From positions 1,178,001 through 1,242,000 of the forward strand of contig NZ_CP139137.1 of assembly GCF_034047335.1 (NCBI RefSeq): a stretch of DNA of 64,000 nt, given 5' to 3'. This DNA comes from Chryseobacterium sp. JJR-5R (GTDB lineage Bacteria; Bacteroidota; Bacteroidia; Flavobacteriales; Weeksellaceae). Shown here one piece after another: positions 45,144 to 54,612 of this stretch; position 1 is the stretch's first letter, and each line of letters starts with the position of its first letter. The notes under the pieces were generated by a model. It saw only the letters and a program-made list of their open reading frames with translations, searched no databases and had not been told where the DNA came from. A program made the translations under genes and the position numbers.

Positions 45144-46256
45144 TTAATTTACATAGTCTTTAGCAGGCTGTTTGTCGGTAATTTTCCCGTTCTGTAAAAC
45201 CAGTACGAACGGGTTGCTTCTTGCAATGGTTTTAATAGCGGTGCCGTCCATCATCATGTTTTTGATGTTTTTAAAGGTATTCGGATCTGTAGAAACACCA
45301 TACACCACATTGGCTCCCTGATTTTTAGCTTTGGCTTCAACCTGTTTTAAAAGTTCCGGTGAAACTTCTTTAGGGTGGTAAGAGAATACAAGAATGGCTT
45401 TCGGCGCATTGATTACTTCTTCCGTAAATTCCATTCCTGTAGGATCTTCTATCTTAAACTTAACGATCTCAGATTTATAACCTTCCTTTACCAGCACAGA
45501 TTCATTCTTCCCTTCCTCAATTTTCCAGGGCGAACCTTCTGCCCAGTATTTGGTCTCTTTGATATAATCGTCCTGGTTTACTTTTAAAACTTCCCCTGTT
45601 TTCTGGTTTTTAAGGGTATAAAAAGTCTTGTATTCAGAAGGGTTTTTATTGATTTTTTCCTTTTCGGCTTTTAAGTCGGTCCCGATTTTATAGTCGCGGA
45701 AATCAATAACCGGTTCTTTTATAATCCCATACGTGCCAATCCCGATCATTACAGCGGAAAATACAGCCAAAAGAATGTACTTAAATCTGTTTGCAGGCTT
45801 TTCCTGGGCATCAGCACTATAAGCATCTTTCTTCTTAAATTCCTTTCTGTACAGGATAAGTACTACAATAAGACCGGTTAAAAGCACAACGTCTTTTATA
45901 AAACTCTGCCAGGGCGTAAATTTAATTGCGTCCCCGAAACATCCGCAGTCTGTTACCACATTAAAATAGGCAGAATAAAATGTAAGGAACCCAAAAAAGA
46001 TACAAAGTGCAATTAATGCCGAAAGGGTGAATTTAAGCCTGAGTTTCAGCAAAAGCATAAACCCCAAAAGAAGCTCCAGCACCACGACAATCACTGAAAA
46101 CAGCAGCGCGAACTTTTCCAGGAACGGCATGTTGAAAACAGAAGGTGAGAAGTATTCTTCCATTTTAAAGGAAAAACCGACCAAATCCACCGCCTTTACA
46201 AAACCTGAAAGGATGAAAATAACGGCAATAACGAAACGTAATAAACTTTTGATCAT
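45144..46256 (-). CDS. BT_3928-family membrane protein (DoxX/MauE-like plus thioredoxin-like domain)
   Basis: A 370-residue inner-membrane protein. The N-terminal half has four helices of the DoxX/MauE type (RFVIAVIFILSGFVKAVDL, then helices near 45, 75 and 115), with the metal- or thiol-linked VVTDCGCFGDAIKF near residue 100. A fifth helix (~160) leads to a periplasmic C-terminal region (~180-370) with a thioredoxin-like end (APKAILVFSYHPKEVSPELL, NPFVLVLQNGKITDKQ). It probably participates in thiol or quinone redox. Its stop is 66 bases before the TerB-like gene; its start is 1 base after the DUF1599 stop. Confidence 0.85.
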   Translation of the reverse strand: MIKSLLRFVIAVIFILSGFVKAVDLVGFSFKMEEYFSPSVFNMPFLEKFALLFSVIVVVLELLLGFMLLLKLRLKFTLSALIALCIFFGFLTFYSAYFNVVTDCGCFGDAIKFTPWQSFIKDVVLLTGLIVVLILYRKEFKKKDAYSADAQEKPANRFKYILLAVFSAVMIGIGTYGIIKEPVIDFRDYKIGTDLKAEKEKINKNPSEYKTFYTLKNQKTGEVLKVNQDDYIKETKYWAEGSPWKIEEGKNESVLVKEGYKSEIVKFKIEDPTGMEFTEEVINAPKAILVFSYHPKEVSPELLKQVEAKAKNQGANVVYGVSTDPNTFKNIKNMMMDGTAIKTIARSNPFVLVLQNGKITDKQPAKDYVN

Positions 46257-46257
46257 T

Positions 46258-46824
46258 TTATATGGTTTTAGGTTCAGTACTGCTTTCTGCTTCAGAACAT
46301 TTAATCAGGCAGAAAACGGCGTAATTCAGCATGTCAAAATAATTGGCATCTAAGCCTTCGGAAGCAATGGTAATACCCTGGTTGTCTTCAATCTGTTTTG
46401 TCCTCAGTACTTTTTGGTAGATCAGATCAGTAATGGATGAAATTCTCATATCCCTCCATGCTTCGCCATAATCATGGTTTTTCCTTTCCATTAAATGTTG
46501 AGCGTCCGTAGAATATTTGTCATAGAGTGCTAAAATTTCTTCCCTGTTTTCATTGAAATCATTGGACAAGCCTTTTTCAAGCTGGATCAGGGCAATGATG
46601 GAGTAGTTGACAACTGCGATAAATTCACCTTCCTCGCTTTCGTCCACCATTTTTTTTCCGGTCATCTGTATCGTACGGATCCTGTTGACTTTAATATAAA
46701 TCTGATCCGTAACCGAACTTGGCCTCAAGACCCTCCATGCTGCCCCGTAATCCTGTAATTTCCTGCTGAAAAGCTCACGGCATCCGGCAATGATTTTCCC
46801 GAACTGTACTGATGTTTCTGACAT
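46258..46824 (-). CDS. DUF1599 domain protein
   Basis: A 188-residue cytoplasmic protein built of two similar halves: CRELFSRKLQDYGAAWRVLRPSSVTDQIYIKV (~13) and HLMERKNHDYGEAWRDMRISSITDLIYQKVLR (~103). The shared DYGxAWRxxRxSSxTDxIYxKV unit marks DUF1599, a family associated with nucleotide-modification proteins. Function unknown. First gene of the tpiA operon, 1 base before the BT_3928 gene. Confidence 0.9.
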   Translation of the reverse strand: MSETSVQFGKIIAGCRELFSRKLQDYGAAWRVLRPSSVTDQIYIKVNRIRTIQMTGKKMVDESEEGEFIAVVNYSIIALIQLEKGLSNDFNENREEILALYDKYSTDAQHLMERKNHDYGEAWRDMRISSITDLIYQKVLRTKQIEDNQGITIASEGLDANYFDMLNYAVFCLIKCSEAESSTEPKTI

Positions 46825-46914
46825 AAATTCTCTTAATCTTCCAAATATACGAATTAGGTTTCAGGTAGGAGAAATTAGCATTTAGTTTTTTGGAGGCCAG
46901 AAGCCGGAAGTTCG

Positions 46915-46922
46915 TATTTTTG
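46915..46922 (+). promoter_or_regulatory. folP promoter -7 element
   Basis: TATTTTTG, 20 bases before the ATG, with TTTG at 46889-46892 (22-base spacer, slightly long). Confidence 0.6.
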
Positions 46923-46942
46923 CAGCACATAAATCATTCATC

Positions 46943-47785
46943 ATGATCCATCATTACTCAATGAACTGTAACGGAAAGCTTATCGATTTATCTTGCCCGA
47001 AGATTATGGGAATACTGAACCTGACTCCGGATTCTTTTTCCGATGGCGGACAGTTCAATAATGAAAAATCGGCACTGGAGCACGCTGAAAAGCTGCTGAA
47101 GGATGGTGCGGAAATCATTGATATCGGCCCGCAGTCTACCCGCCCGAAGGCAGAATTTTTAAAGGCTGAAGAAGAAATAAAAAGAATCGGGAATGTTATT
47201 TCCTCCATTAAAAAAGAATTTCCCGAAGCCCTGGTTTCTCTTGATACCTTTTATGCAGAAACGGTGGCATTCGGCTATGATGAAGGCATTGATCTGGTTA
47301 ATGATATTTCCGGAGGCCAATACGACGGCGGAATGCTTGAGGCAGTAGCCAAAACAAAGCTTCCCTATATTTTAATGCATGTCAACCCGACCTATGAGAC
47401 GATGCATGATAAAACAAAATTTGCTGATATTACGGTTTCGATTAATCGGTATTTCTCCGAAAAAACAGCGGAGCTTCTGGAAATGGGTATCACTGATATT
47501 ATTATCGACCCCGGTTTCGGATTCGGGAAAACGGTGGAAGACCAGATGAAAATGATTGATGAAGTACAGTACCTCGGCTTCGGAAAATTTCCTCTGTTAA
47601 TCGGGATTTCCAGGAAATCGTTTATCTATAAGCCGTTGGGGAAATCGGCTCTGGACATTAATGAAGAAACGCAGAAACTGCACATGAAGGTTTTGCAGCA
47701 GGGCGCAAAAATACTCAGGGTACATGATGTTGCCGAAGCGAAAAAAACAGTTGACACATATAATCGTTATAGCGATGAGTTATAA
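46943..47785 (+). CDS. folP: Dihydropteroate synthase
   Basis: A 280-residue TIM-barrel enzyme that condenses 6-hydroxymethyl-dihydropterin pyrophosphate with p-aminobenzoate in folate synthesis, the sulfonamide target. Motifs: IMGILNLTPDSFSDGGQF (~22), EIIDIGPQSTRPKAEF (~56), LVNDISGGQYDGG (~115) and IIIDPGFGFGKTVEDQ (~188), GISRKSFI. An ATG six codons further in is possible. Divergent from the DUF1599 operon with a consensus promoter between. Confidence 0.96.
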   Translation: MIHHYSMNCNGKLIDLSCPKIMGILNLTPDSFSDGGQFNNEKSALEHAEKLLKDGAEIIDIGPQSTRPKAEFLKAEEEIKRIGNVISSIKKEFPEALVSLDTFYAETVAFGYDEGIDLVNDISGGQYDGGMLEAVAKTKLPYILMHVNPTYETMHDKTKFADITVSINRYFSEKTAELLEMGITDIIIDPGFGFGKTVEDQMKMIDEVQYLGFGKFPLLIGISRKSFIYKPLGKSALDINEETQKLHMKVLQQGAKILRVHDVAEAKKTVDTYNRYSDEL

Positions 47786-47836
47786 ATTTTGAATTATGAG
47801 GTTATACTCATCACTTATAACTCATCACTCATCACT
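47774..47836. repeat. Inverted and direct repeats at the folP 3' end
   Basis: A perfect 12-bp inverted repeat, GATGAGTTATAA (47774-47785, including the folP stop) and TTATAACTCATC (47815-47826). It overlaps direct copies of ACTCATCACT at 47806 and 47820 and a partial one at 47828. There is no T run, so it is not a standard terminator; it resembles the short AT-rich intergenic repeats common in this group. Confidence 0.55.
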
Positions 47837-47840
47837 GTAA

Positions 47841-48071
47841 TCAGTTCGCCATTTTATCGGCAAACTCCTTGGAAAACTCTTTCCGGTCCTGTTCCAGCTG
47901 CTCCTGATCTGCCGGTAAACGGTAGCTGAAGAGTATTTTATCTTCATTGTTCAGAAAAATAATCTCTTTTTCATTTCCGTCGATCATTTGAGCAAAAATT
48001 TCCCACATGGAGGTGTCTTTTAATTTTAACAGCTCGAAGAACCCTTCCGCTTTTATTTCTATACTCTGCAT
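47841..48071 (-). CDS. Small conserved hypothetical protein
   Basis: A 76-residue cytoplasmic protein: a helical N-terminal half (FFELLKLKDTSMWEIFAQMI), a strand pair (KEIIFLNNEDKILFSYRL) and an acidic/basic C-terminal helix (DQEQLEQDRKEFSKEFADKM). No family recognised. Convergent with folP and 40 bases after the start of the preceding DUF5686 gene's stop region on the same strand; its reading frame is clean and codon use is ordinary, so I accept it as real. Confidence 0.6.
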   Translation of the reverse strand: MQSIEIKAEGFFELLKLKDTSMWEIFAQMIDGNEKEIIFLNNEDKILFSYRLPADQEQLEQDRKEFSKEFADKMAN

Positions 48072-48110
48072 GATATGATAATTATAGGTATTACTGATTG
48101 ATGATGTGCG

Positions 48111-50315
48111 CTAAAATTCCAGAAGTTTTAGTTTAAACTGAAGGGCAAAGTTCTGCATAAAATTCGGAGTGGTATAATATCCGACCCGGTAAAACAGCCC
48201 CAAATTGAAATAAGAAGAAAGGAAATTGCTCCATTCCAGCCCAACTTCCTGATACAGATGGTTCAGCGGACGGAACTTAAACTGGTGGTATTCGGGATGA
48301 TCCATATTCCCGATGGTTCCCCTCAATACAAAGTCGAAGCTTGAGATATTCTGTCCGATACTTTTAAAATAAAAGGGCAGTTTATGCGTAAAATAATAGG
48401 CAATGAACTTGTCATTGTAATATTTGCCGCCTTCCAGTGTCGCAAAACCCAGGAATGACGTCAGGTTGAAGTTAAAATCCCTTTGCGGCGAGGCCAGTCC
48501 GTTCATGGTAAAGTTTTTCCAGATCGGTGCATCCCCCAGAACCATTCCCCCGTACAGGCGGAAACCGGTGGTTCCTAGCATGGTTTTGAAATTGTGAACG
48601 AAAAGCGCGTCAAACCGGGTGTAGTTAAAATTTCCGCCCAGGATTTTATAGCTCTGTTCATAATTAAAATACAGTTCCGGATATTTCTGATCGATCAGGG
48701 ATTTCCCCTGCGGCGTCATGATATTGGTGGAATTCGGGGAGAATTTCAGGGTAAATAAAGTGTTGAAATTATCAAAGCCGGGCCCTTTGTTTCTGAAGGA
48801 ATAATCAAAAAGGGCTTCCTCATAATTCCTGCGTGCTGCGAAAACAAGGGTCAAGCCGTTGGAAACATCATTAAGGTAAGAAAAAGAAGCACTGCGGAAA
48901 CGGTAATAGTTGTCATTCTGGATATTGTTGCCATAGTTGGCCATCTTCATCTTAAAATTCCAGAGCCTTTTGTAGAACTCTCCTGAAGCGGTTACGTCGT
49001 CCGTATAATCCACCCTGAAAAACGAATTTTTATCCAGCGTCGTTTTAATGTCAAGCCCGATTCCGTATTTCCAGCGGTCGTCTTTAAAACCGTAGGCAAA
49101 ATAATAGTCAGGGGAAAAATAAGGGTTGAAGGTTTCATTAAGCTTAGCCTTCAAACCCACCCTGAACCCTTCATACAAGTTGTAATTTGCGATTTCATCC
49201 ACTGCAAAATCCAGTGCGCCCATCCGGATCTGTCCGTTCAGCAGGCCGGTGAGTACCCTTGCTTTGGTATCGATATTATAAATTTTCCCAAGGCTGTCTA
49301 TGGTCGTGTACGTATTTTTCTCCCTTGCTGTCAGCGGATCCGTACGGTAACGGTCCAATGTTGTCCCGCTGATATTTTTCACTGAAAAAGTATAGCCTTT
49401 AAAATCGTTCCTGTTATTTTCAATAGGAGCGCGGTAATCAAAATACCTCGAACTCAGGAAGGCATAGGTCCCGAAACTTTTCCGGTCTTTTTTTTCATGC
49501 CTGTCCCCGGCATGTTCCTTATCATCTTTTTCCATGGCCATATTGCTCATTTTGAGCTTTACCGTTTCATGGGCCAGGAACCACTTGCTGTTAAAATAAA
49601 TCCAGGTACTGGTAATGATTCCGTCATTTTTATTTTTACTGAAATTCTCTATTTTCTTGATGCCGTACGTTTCCGTGTCAATATAAACGGCGCCGTTGTA
49701 TTTCCTCTTTTTATCCGGCTTCTTATAATTAACCTCGCGGAAGCGGATCACGAAATTTTTCCTGCCGTCCATTTCCAGTGTATCCGTTAAAAAAAAACGG
49801 TACAGGCCCCTGTTTTCCTTTTTCAGCTGCACAGGGATTTTGTCACGGTTGCTCTGCTGCAGGGCAATCATTTCATAAACAGGCTGCTTCAGTCCGGAAA
49901 TCCTGTTGTCGAGGATGTTGATTTTTTCACCGTACGTTTTTGAATATAAAAATTCCTGGGCCCTTTCCCAGAGGAAGAGCTTGCTTTTGGAAAAGATATT
50001 TCTTGCAGAAATATTGTTTAAGGAGTCTTTTTCCCTTTTTTTCCTGACAAAACTGCTGTTCTGAAAAAATTCGTTGAACTGTGCGATGCTGTCTTCATCA
50101 ATGTCCATGGAAATTTTTTCGTATGATTTGTAAGAGTAGGATTCCAGGCTTTTCGGTGAATTTTCCCTGAACATCCGCTCCACCTTTTTCAGGATTTCCA
50201 AAGCGCGCGGATCACTTTTATCTTCAATGATTACGGTTTCAATGGAAGATTCTTTCGATTGTGAATAACCAAAAATATAAATCCAGAAACATAAAAACAG
50301 TAGTACCCTTTTCAT
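48111..50315 (-). CDS. DUF5686 family outer membrane protein (no carboxypeptidase-like domain)
   Basis: A 734-residue exported protein (signal peptide ending FGYSQ). The DUF5686 region starts with VIIEDKSDPRALEILKKV (~29) and NSPKSLESYSYKSYEK, continues through a globular part with DNRISGLKQPVYEMIA, and ends in a beta-barrel with terminal strands (LSSYFNLGLFYRVGYYTTP, ending LKLLEF). Most DUF5686 proteins begin with a CarboxypepD_reg-like domain; this one lacks it. A full-length paralogue lies directly upstream. Probable outer membrane location; function unknown. Confidence 0.88.
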   Translation of the reverse strand: MKRVLLFLCFWIYIFGYSQSKESSIETVIIEDKSDPRALEILKKVERMFRENSPKSLESYSYKSYEKISMDIDEDSIAQFNEFFQNSSFVRKKREKDSLNNISARNIFSKSKLFLWERAQEFLYSKTYGEKINILDNRISGLKQPVYEMIALQQSNRDKIPVQLKKENRGLYRFFLTDTLEMDGRKNFVIRFREVNYKKPDKKRKYNGAVYIDTETYGIKKIENFSKNKNDGIITSTWIYFNSKWFLAHETVKLKMSNMAMEKDDKEHAGDRHEKKDRKSFGTYAFLSSRYFDYRAPIENNRNDFKGYTFSVKNISGTTLDRYRTDPLTAREKNTYTTIDSLGKIYNIDTKARVLTGLLNGQIRMGALDFAVDEIANYNLYEGFRVGLKAKLNETFNPYFSPDYYFAYGFKDDRWKYGIGLDIKTTLDKNSFFRVDYTDDVTASGEFYKRLWNFKMKMANYGNNIQNDNYYRFRSASFSYLNDVSNGLTLVFAARRNYEEALFDYSFRNKGPGFDNFNTLFTLKFSPNSTNIMTPQGKSLIDQKYPELYFNYEQSYKILGGNFNYTRFDALFVHNFKTMLGTTGFRLYGGMVLGDAPIWKNFTMNGLASPQRDFNFNLTSFLGFATLEGGKYYNDKFIAYYFTHKLPFYFKSIGQNISSFDFVLRGTIGNMDHPEYHQFKFRPLNHLYQEVGLEWSNFLSSYFNLGLFYRVGYYTTPNFMQNFALQFKLKLLEF

Positions 50316-50674
50316 AAAGACCTGTCAAAATTAATGATATTTATGGTATTGAAAAAGTTTTATACTGCAGAATGTTCCCAAAGAAATAAGATCCGAAAGG
50401 CCATGGATTTACCGTCAGGTACAGATAATATTGTTTTACTGAATGAATGATACGATAATGGCTTCAATATTTATAGTATTCAGATAAAAAAGCCGGAGTC
50501 TCCGGCTTTTAAAGTATTTTATTAAAACAGTTTTTTAAACGCGCGTAGGCTTAAATGCATATGAAATTTTATGGATTGCCATAATCTGCGGGAAACCATT
50601 CCTTAAATAAGCTTAACAGGCCTTATAGTCATCAGATATATGATTAATAACTGAAATTAAACTGTTAAATAATA
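50316..50674. other. Intergenic region between the DUF5686 genes
   Basis: Holds the terminator of the upstream paralogue and, to its left, the presumed promoter region of the downstream one. No reading frame is recognised. Confidence 0.5.
50488..50515 (-). terminator. Terminator of the upstream DUF5686 gene
   Basis: AAAAGCCGGA / TCCGGCTTTT stem with a GTC loop; on the minus strand it is followed by a T run. Confidence 0.85.
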
Positions 50675-53134
50675 TCACTGGTTTAAAATATTAAATCTGA
50701 GTTTTATCCCGACGTTGTCCTTAAACTGGGAAGTCTGGTAATATCCGAGCCTGTAGGAGAACCCGACTCCTAAGCTGCTGCCGAGAAACCTGTTCCAGAT
50801 CAATCCCGCTTCCTGGTAATAATGGTCCAGTACCCGGAATTCAAACTGGTGGTCAGCCCTGTTTTTCATATTCCCTACTGCTCCCTGGTATTCCAGTTCA
50901 ATACTTGAATACCTGCTGCCGAGCGTCCTGAACCTGAACGGCAGGTATTGGGAAACCTTAAAAGCTGCAAATCTGTCTGCAAAGAAAGTTCCTGCCGGCA
51001 TCGTGGCAAACCCGAGATTGGACGGCGTGCTGATATTGGAATACCAGTGATCCGTATTTCTGTCTGACTGGCCTGCGATCTCAAAGTTTTTCCATACAGG
51101 GGCGGTACCGGAAGACAGGCCTCCGAAAAGCTTGATGTTGGTAGACCCGAGTTTTGTTCTGAACTGATGCATGATCAGTGCATCCAGGCGATGGTAATTA
51201 AGGTCTCCGCCTAAGATTTCCGCGCCCTTTTCAAAATTCACAAAAACCTGGGGATATCCTTTTTCATAAGTATATTTTCCGCTGGGCGTCATGATGTTCT
51301 TGTCATTCGGGGCAAACTTCAGGGATAGGGTAGCACTGGTATTATCAAAGGCATCGCCCAGATTGCGGTACCGGTAATCAAAAAGGGCCTGCTGGTTCTC
51401 TTTGTTGACGGTAACTTTCATACTCAGTGCATTTGAAAGGTCATACAGGTAGGAAGCGCCCCATTTCCGGTTCCTGTAGAACGTACCGTTGTGAAGATCC
51501 AGCCCGATATCTGAAACTTTCATCTGCAGGTCCCACATGGTATTGCTGAACCTTCCGGCGGCAAAAACATCATCCACATAATCAACACGGAAAACAGACG
51601 TTCTTCTGTCGGACAGTCTCATGTCCAGGCCTAAGCCGTATTTCCAGCGGCTGTCTTTGAACCCATAGCCGAAATAGCCGTCCGGAGAAAAAGTTTTGCT
51701 GAATTTTTCATTGAGCTTTATGCCTGCGCCCAGACGGATTCCCTGGTACTGGTCATAGCTTAAAAATTTGGTAAGATCGAAATCAATCATCTTATAGCGG
51801 AGGTTTCCCCTGAGCAGCTGAGTTAAAAAGCTCAGTTTCTTTTCAAAATCATGCTTTACCACAAAGCTGTCGATTTTTGTATAGGTATCACTTTCCCTTT
51901 GTGTAAGGCTGTCTGTCCGGTATTGCTGCAGCAGGCTTCCGTCCGAGCTTTTCACTTCCAGCGAATAGCCTTTGAAATCAGACACTTTTTGTTCTTCATT
52001 CAGCTTAAAATCAAAAAAACGGTTTTTTACATAAAGGTAATTCCCGAATTCCTTTTTATTGTATTTTGCTTTTTCACCTTCTTTCAGGCTGTCTTTTTTT
52101 GAAGTATTAAAGACCTGTTCGCCCATCTTAACTTTGATATCTTCATAATCCAGAAACCATTTTTTATCAATCGGTTTCCACACGGAAACAATATTTCCTT
52201 CATTCCGTTTCTTGCTGGTGCTTTCAAACTTTTTCAGGGCAAAGCTTTCAGCATCTACATAGATTTTCCCGTTGAATTTTCGCGGGTTCTGTTTTTTCTT
52301 GTCGGTAATTTCCTTAAACTTGATGACATAAGTTTTCCTGCCGTCAACCTGCAGCGTGTCCGACATATAAAAGTTATACAGTTTCCTGTTTTCCGGCCTT
52401 AGCTGTCTTGGTGTCCTGTTCAGGTTGGAGATATTGATCGCCATGGCTTCGTAGATGGGATTTTTAAAACCGGACATCCTGTTGTCTATAATATTGGTCT
52501 TTTCACCGAATTTCCTGGAATATTTATATTCCGTGGCTTTTTCCCAAAGGAACATCTGGCTCTCGGCAGATGCATTAGTAAAATCTTCGTTGAGCAGGGA
52601 GTCTTTCTTTTCGCTTTCTTTCTGTTTGAACGCCCTCTTTTCATCTTTGGAAAGCGAGTCTTTACGGGAAGCGATAAAATCTTTGAAGATACCGACCGAA
52701 TCTTGATCCACATCAATGGAAAATTTGCTGTACGACTTAAAATTATAGGTTTCCAATGATTTCGGTGAGTTTTCCCCGGCTCTTTTATCCAGTTTATCAA
52801 GGATCCTTAAAGCACGGGGATCACTTTTATCCGTAATGACAATCCTTTCGATATTATCCCTTTTTTCAGACAAAGGCAGCAGAGATACTTCTACGGTTTT
52901 CTTTACGTCTGCCGTGGCATCTTCAAAATTGCTTGCCAGGATTTCAATCTTTTTACATTTGGTCTTGAATAACAGGCGGCCCTCCTGATCGGTTTTGCCT
53001 AATAAATTATCATCACAGTAAACCGCCGCATTGTAAACCGGCTGCCGGCTGGTTCTGTTAAGGACTTTCAGCTGGGTCTGGCTGAAAATTACGATGCCGA
53101 TGAATAAAAATAACGGAGATAAAATTTTTGTCAT
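50675..53134 (-). CDS. DUF5686 and carboxypeptidase-regulatory-like domain outer membrane protein
   Basis: An 819-residue exported protein. After a signal peptide (LFLFIGIVIFSQ) comes a carboxypeptidase-regulatory-like beta-sandwich (LKVLNRTSRQPVYNAAVYC ... GKTDQEGRLLFKT, ~23-95), then DUF5686 beginning VITDKSDPRALRILDKLDK (~100) and NSPKSLETYNFKSYSKF. The C-terminal half is a beta-barrel (FSPDGYFGYGFKDSRWKYG, LGVGFSYRLGYYQTSQF, ending RFNILNQ). It is a paralogue of the next gene downstream with the same motif order. Function unknown. Confidence 0.9.
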   Translation of the reverse strand: MTKILSPLFLFIGIVIFSQTQLKVLNRTSRQPVYNAAVYCDDNLLGKTDQEGRLLFKTKCKKIEILASNFEDATADVKKTVEVSLLPLSEKRDNIERIVITDKSDPRALRILDKLDKRAGENSPKSLETYNFKSYSKFSIDVDQDSVGIFKDFIASRKDSLSKDEKRAFKQKESEKKDSLLNEDFTNASAESQMFLWEKATEYKYSRKFGEKTNIIDNRMSGFKNPIYEAMAINISNLNRTPRQLRPENRKLYNFYMSDTLQVDGRKTYVIKFKEITDKKKQNPRKFNGKIYVDAESFALKKFESTSKKRNEGNIVSVWKPIDKKWFLDYEDIKVKMGEQVFNTSKKDSLKEGEKAKYNKKEFGNYLYVKNRFFDFKLNEEQKVSDFKGYSLEVKSSDGSLLQQYRTDSLTQRESDTYTKIDSFVVKHDFEKKLSFLTQLLRGNLRYKMIDFDLTKFLSYDQYQGIRLGAGIKLNEKFSKTFSPDGYFGYGFKDSRWKYGLGLDMRLSDRRTSVFRVDYVDDVFAAGRFSNTMWDLQMKVSDIGLDLHNGTFYRNRKWGASYLYDLSNALSMKVTVNKENQQALFDYRYRNLGDAFDNTSATLSLKFAPNDKNIMTPSGKYTYEKGYPQVFVNFEKGAEILGGDLNYHRLDALIMHQFRTKLGSTNIKLFGGLSSGTAPVWKNFEIAGQSDRNTDHWYSNISTPSNLGFATMPAGTFFADRFAAFKVSQYLPFRFRTLGSRYSSIELEYQGAVGNMKNRADHQFEFRVLDHYYQEAGLIWNRFLGSSLGVGFSYRLGYYQTSQFKDNVGIKLRFNILNQ

Positions 53135-53512
53135 TAGCTTATTTATAGGTAAGACAAAACTATTGATAAGAAAGTTACAAACCGGGGTAAGAAAATATAA
53201 TCTTTTGTTAAAAATGAATTCAGCTGTATTTCAATTGAATACTGCTGATTTTTATATTGTTCAATTTCCGAAGGAATGAGAAATGAAATTTTTTAAGAGA
53301 TTTTAAGGCTTTTAAATGTAAACAATATTTCAAAGATTCGCTGTCTGTCAGTTAGATACAAATTATTATTTAAATAATTTTGTATCAAGAATATTAGAAC
53401 TTTTATTTTTCCTGTAGTGTTGAAATAAAATTGTTTTATAGTTTATATTTATTACTTTTATTAGTTTAATAACACTAATAATAATTTAAAAAGTTATACT
53501 ATCAAAATTTCT
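53135..53512. other. Left boundary of the primase/RT island
   Basis: Base composition changes here from about 40% G+C to strongly AT-rich, at about 53280. It contains one prominent hairpin (listed separately) and the likely promoter of the primase gene. No reading frame is accepted. Confidence 0.55.
53355..53386. other. Hairpin at the left edge of the primase/RT island
   Basis: GATACAAATTATT (53355-53367) is complementary to AATAATTTTGTATC (53373-53386) apart from a one-base bulge, with a 5-base loop. It lies about 130 bases before the primase ATG. It could belong to a small RNA, a terminator-like insulator or an integration site. Confidence 0.5.
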
Positions 53513-54541
53513 ATGTTAACAATTGATGACTTACTTAATGTAAAAATCTCAGTCCAAGAAAATACTTGGTCTGAAATCAAATCTGAAATTAAACTTTTAC
53601 AGGTTTTAAATTATATTAAAAATGAGAAGCTTAAAAATAAAATTGAAACTTTAAGAAAAGAGCTTGAAAAAGGAAATAAAGATTATTATGACAATAATAA
53701 AAAGAGATTACCTGCTGTAACTTTTAGTGGAAATTTTGAAAGAAAAAGATTGCTTTCCAGTTTAAAACAATATATTCCAATTATAGTAATTGATATTGAT
53801 AAATTAAGTGAAGACAAATTAAAAAAGGTTAAAGCAGATTTATCATTTTGCAAATTTGTATTATCATTTTGGAAATCTCCATCAAATAAAGGATACAAAG
53901 GATTAGTTCCTTTAATTTATAATATAGAAAAGTTAGAAGAATTTGACATTGACTTTATTCATAAATGCGCATTTCGAAAACTCGCGCAATATTTTTTTGA
54001 AAAATTTAACATTGAATTAGATAAAAGCGGAAGTGATATTACACGTCTTTGTTTTCTGTCATCTGATAAAGAACTTGTATTAAAAGAACAATTATGTAAA
54101 TTTGAAGTTAAAACGGATGATATTACTGAAGTTCAAAAAAGTAAAATATATTCCAAACAAATTTTAAAATTTTCTAATAGTAGAGACGCTTTATATAACC
54201 CCGCGAATAAAAATAATTATAGAGACAGACGCTTTATGTCTGATATAATTAGATATTTATACAGAACAAATAGTACAATCACAAATAATTATTACGATTG
54301 GTGTAAGGTGGCGATGGCTATCTCTAATACCTTTACTTTTGACATTGGATTAAAATATTTCAAAAAATTAAGTATCTTGGACAAAGAAAAATATAATGAG
54401 ACAATATGTAATAATTTCTTAATAAATTGTTACGAAACCAGGAAAGGAGAAATAAGATTTAGCACAATTGTATATTTAGCTAATGAACAAGGTTTTAAAA
54501 CAAAATATCAACGAATTGGGGTTCTGAAGGCGGAAGAGTAA
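53513..54541 (+). CDS. AEP-type primase domain protein (BT4734/VirE-N-like)
   Basis: A 342-residue protein. Residues ~55-190 resemble the BT4734/BF3469-like archaeo-eukaryotic primase domain: LPAVTFSGNF (~66), the acidic metal site IVIDIDKL (~91-98), FVLSFWKSPSNKGYKGLVPL (~115) and DKSGSDITRLCFLSSD (~170). Residues ~240-335 look like a PriCT_2-type primase C-terminal domain (YYDWCKVAMAISNTF, EKYNETICNNF, KGEIRFSTIVYLANEQG). There is no helicase or P-loop domain, unlike many relatives. It is AT-rich and directly upstream of a reverse transcriptase gene, 71 bases away. Confidence 0.75.
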   Translation: MLTIDDLLNVKISVQENTWSEIKSEIKLLQVLNYIKNEKLKNKIETLRKELEKGNKDYYDNNKKRLPAVTFSGNFERKRLLSSLKQYIPIIVIDIDKLSEDKLKKVKADLSFCKFVLSFWKSPSNKGYKGLVPLIYNIEKLEEFDIDFIHKCAFRKLAQYFFEKFNIELDKSGSDITRLCFLSSDKELVLKEQLCKFEVKTDDITEVQKSKIYSKQILKFSNSRDALYNPANKNNYRDRRFMSDIIRYLYRTNSTITNNYYDWCKVAMAISNTFTFDIGLKYFKKLSILDKEKYNETICNNFLINCYETRKGEIRFSTIVYLANEQGFKTKYQRIGVLKAEE

Positions 54542-54612
54542 TTCTCTCGCAAGTATCACTTCTCATCAACGGTAAAGCCCTGCCAGAGAGTTTAAAAGGA
54601 GCCAGACTTTAT

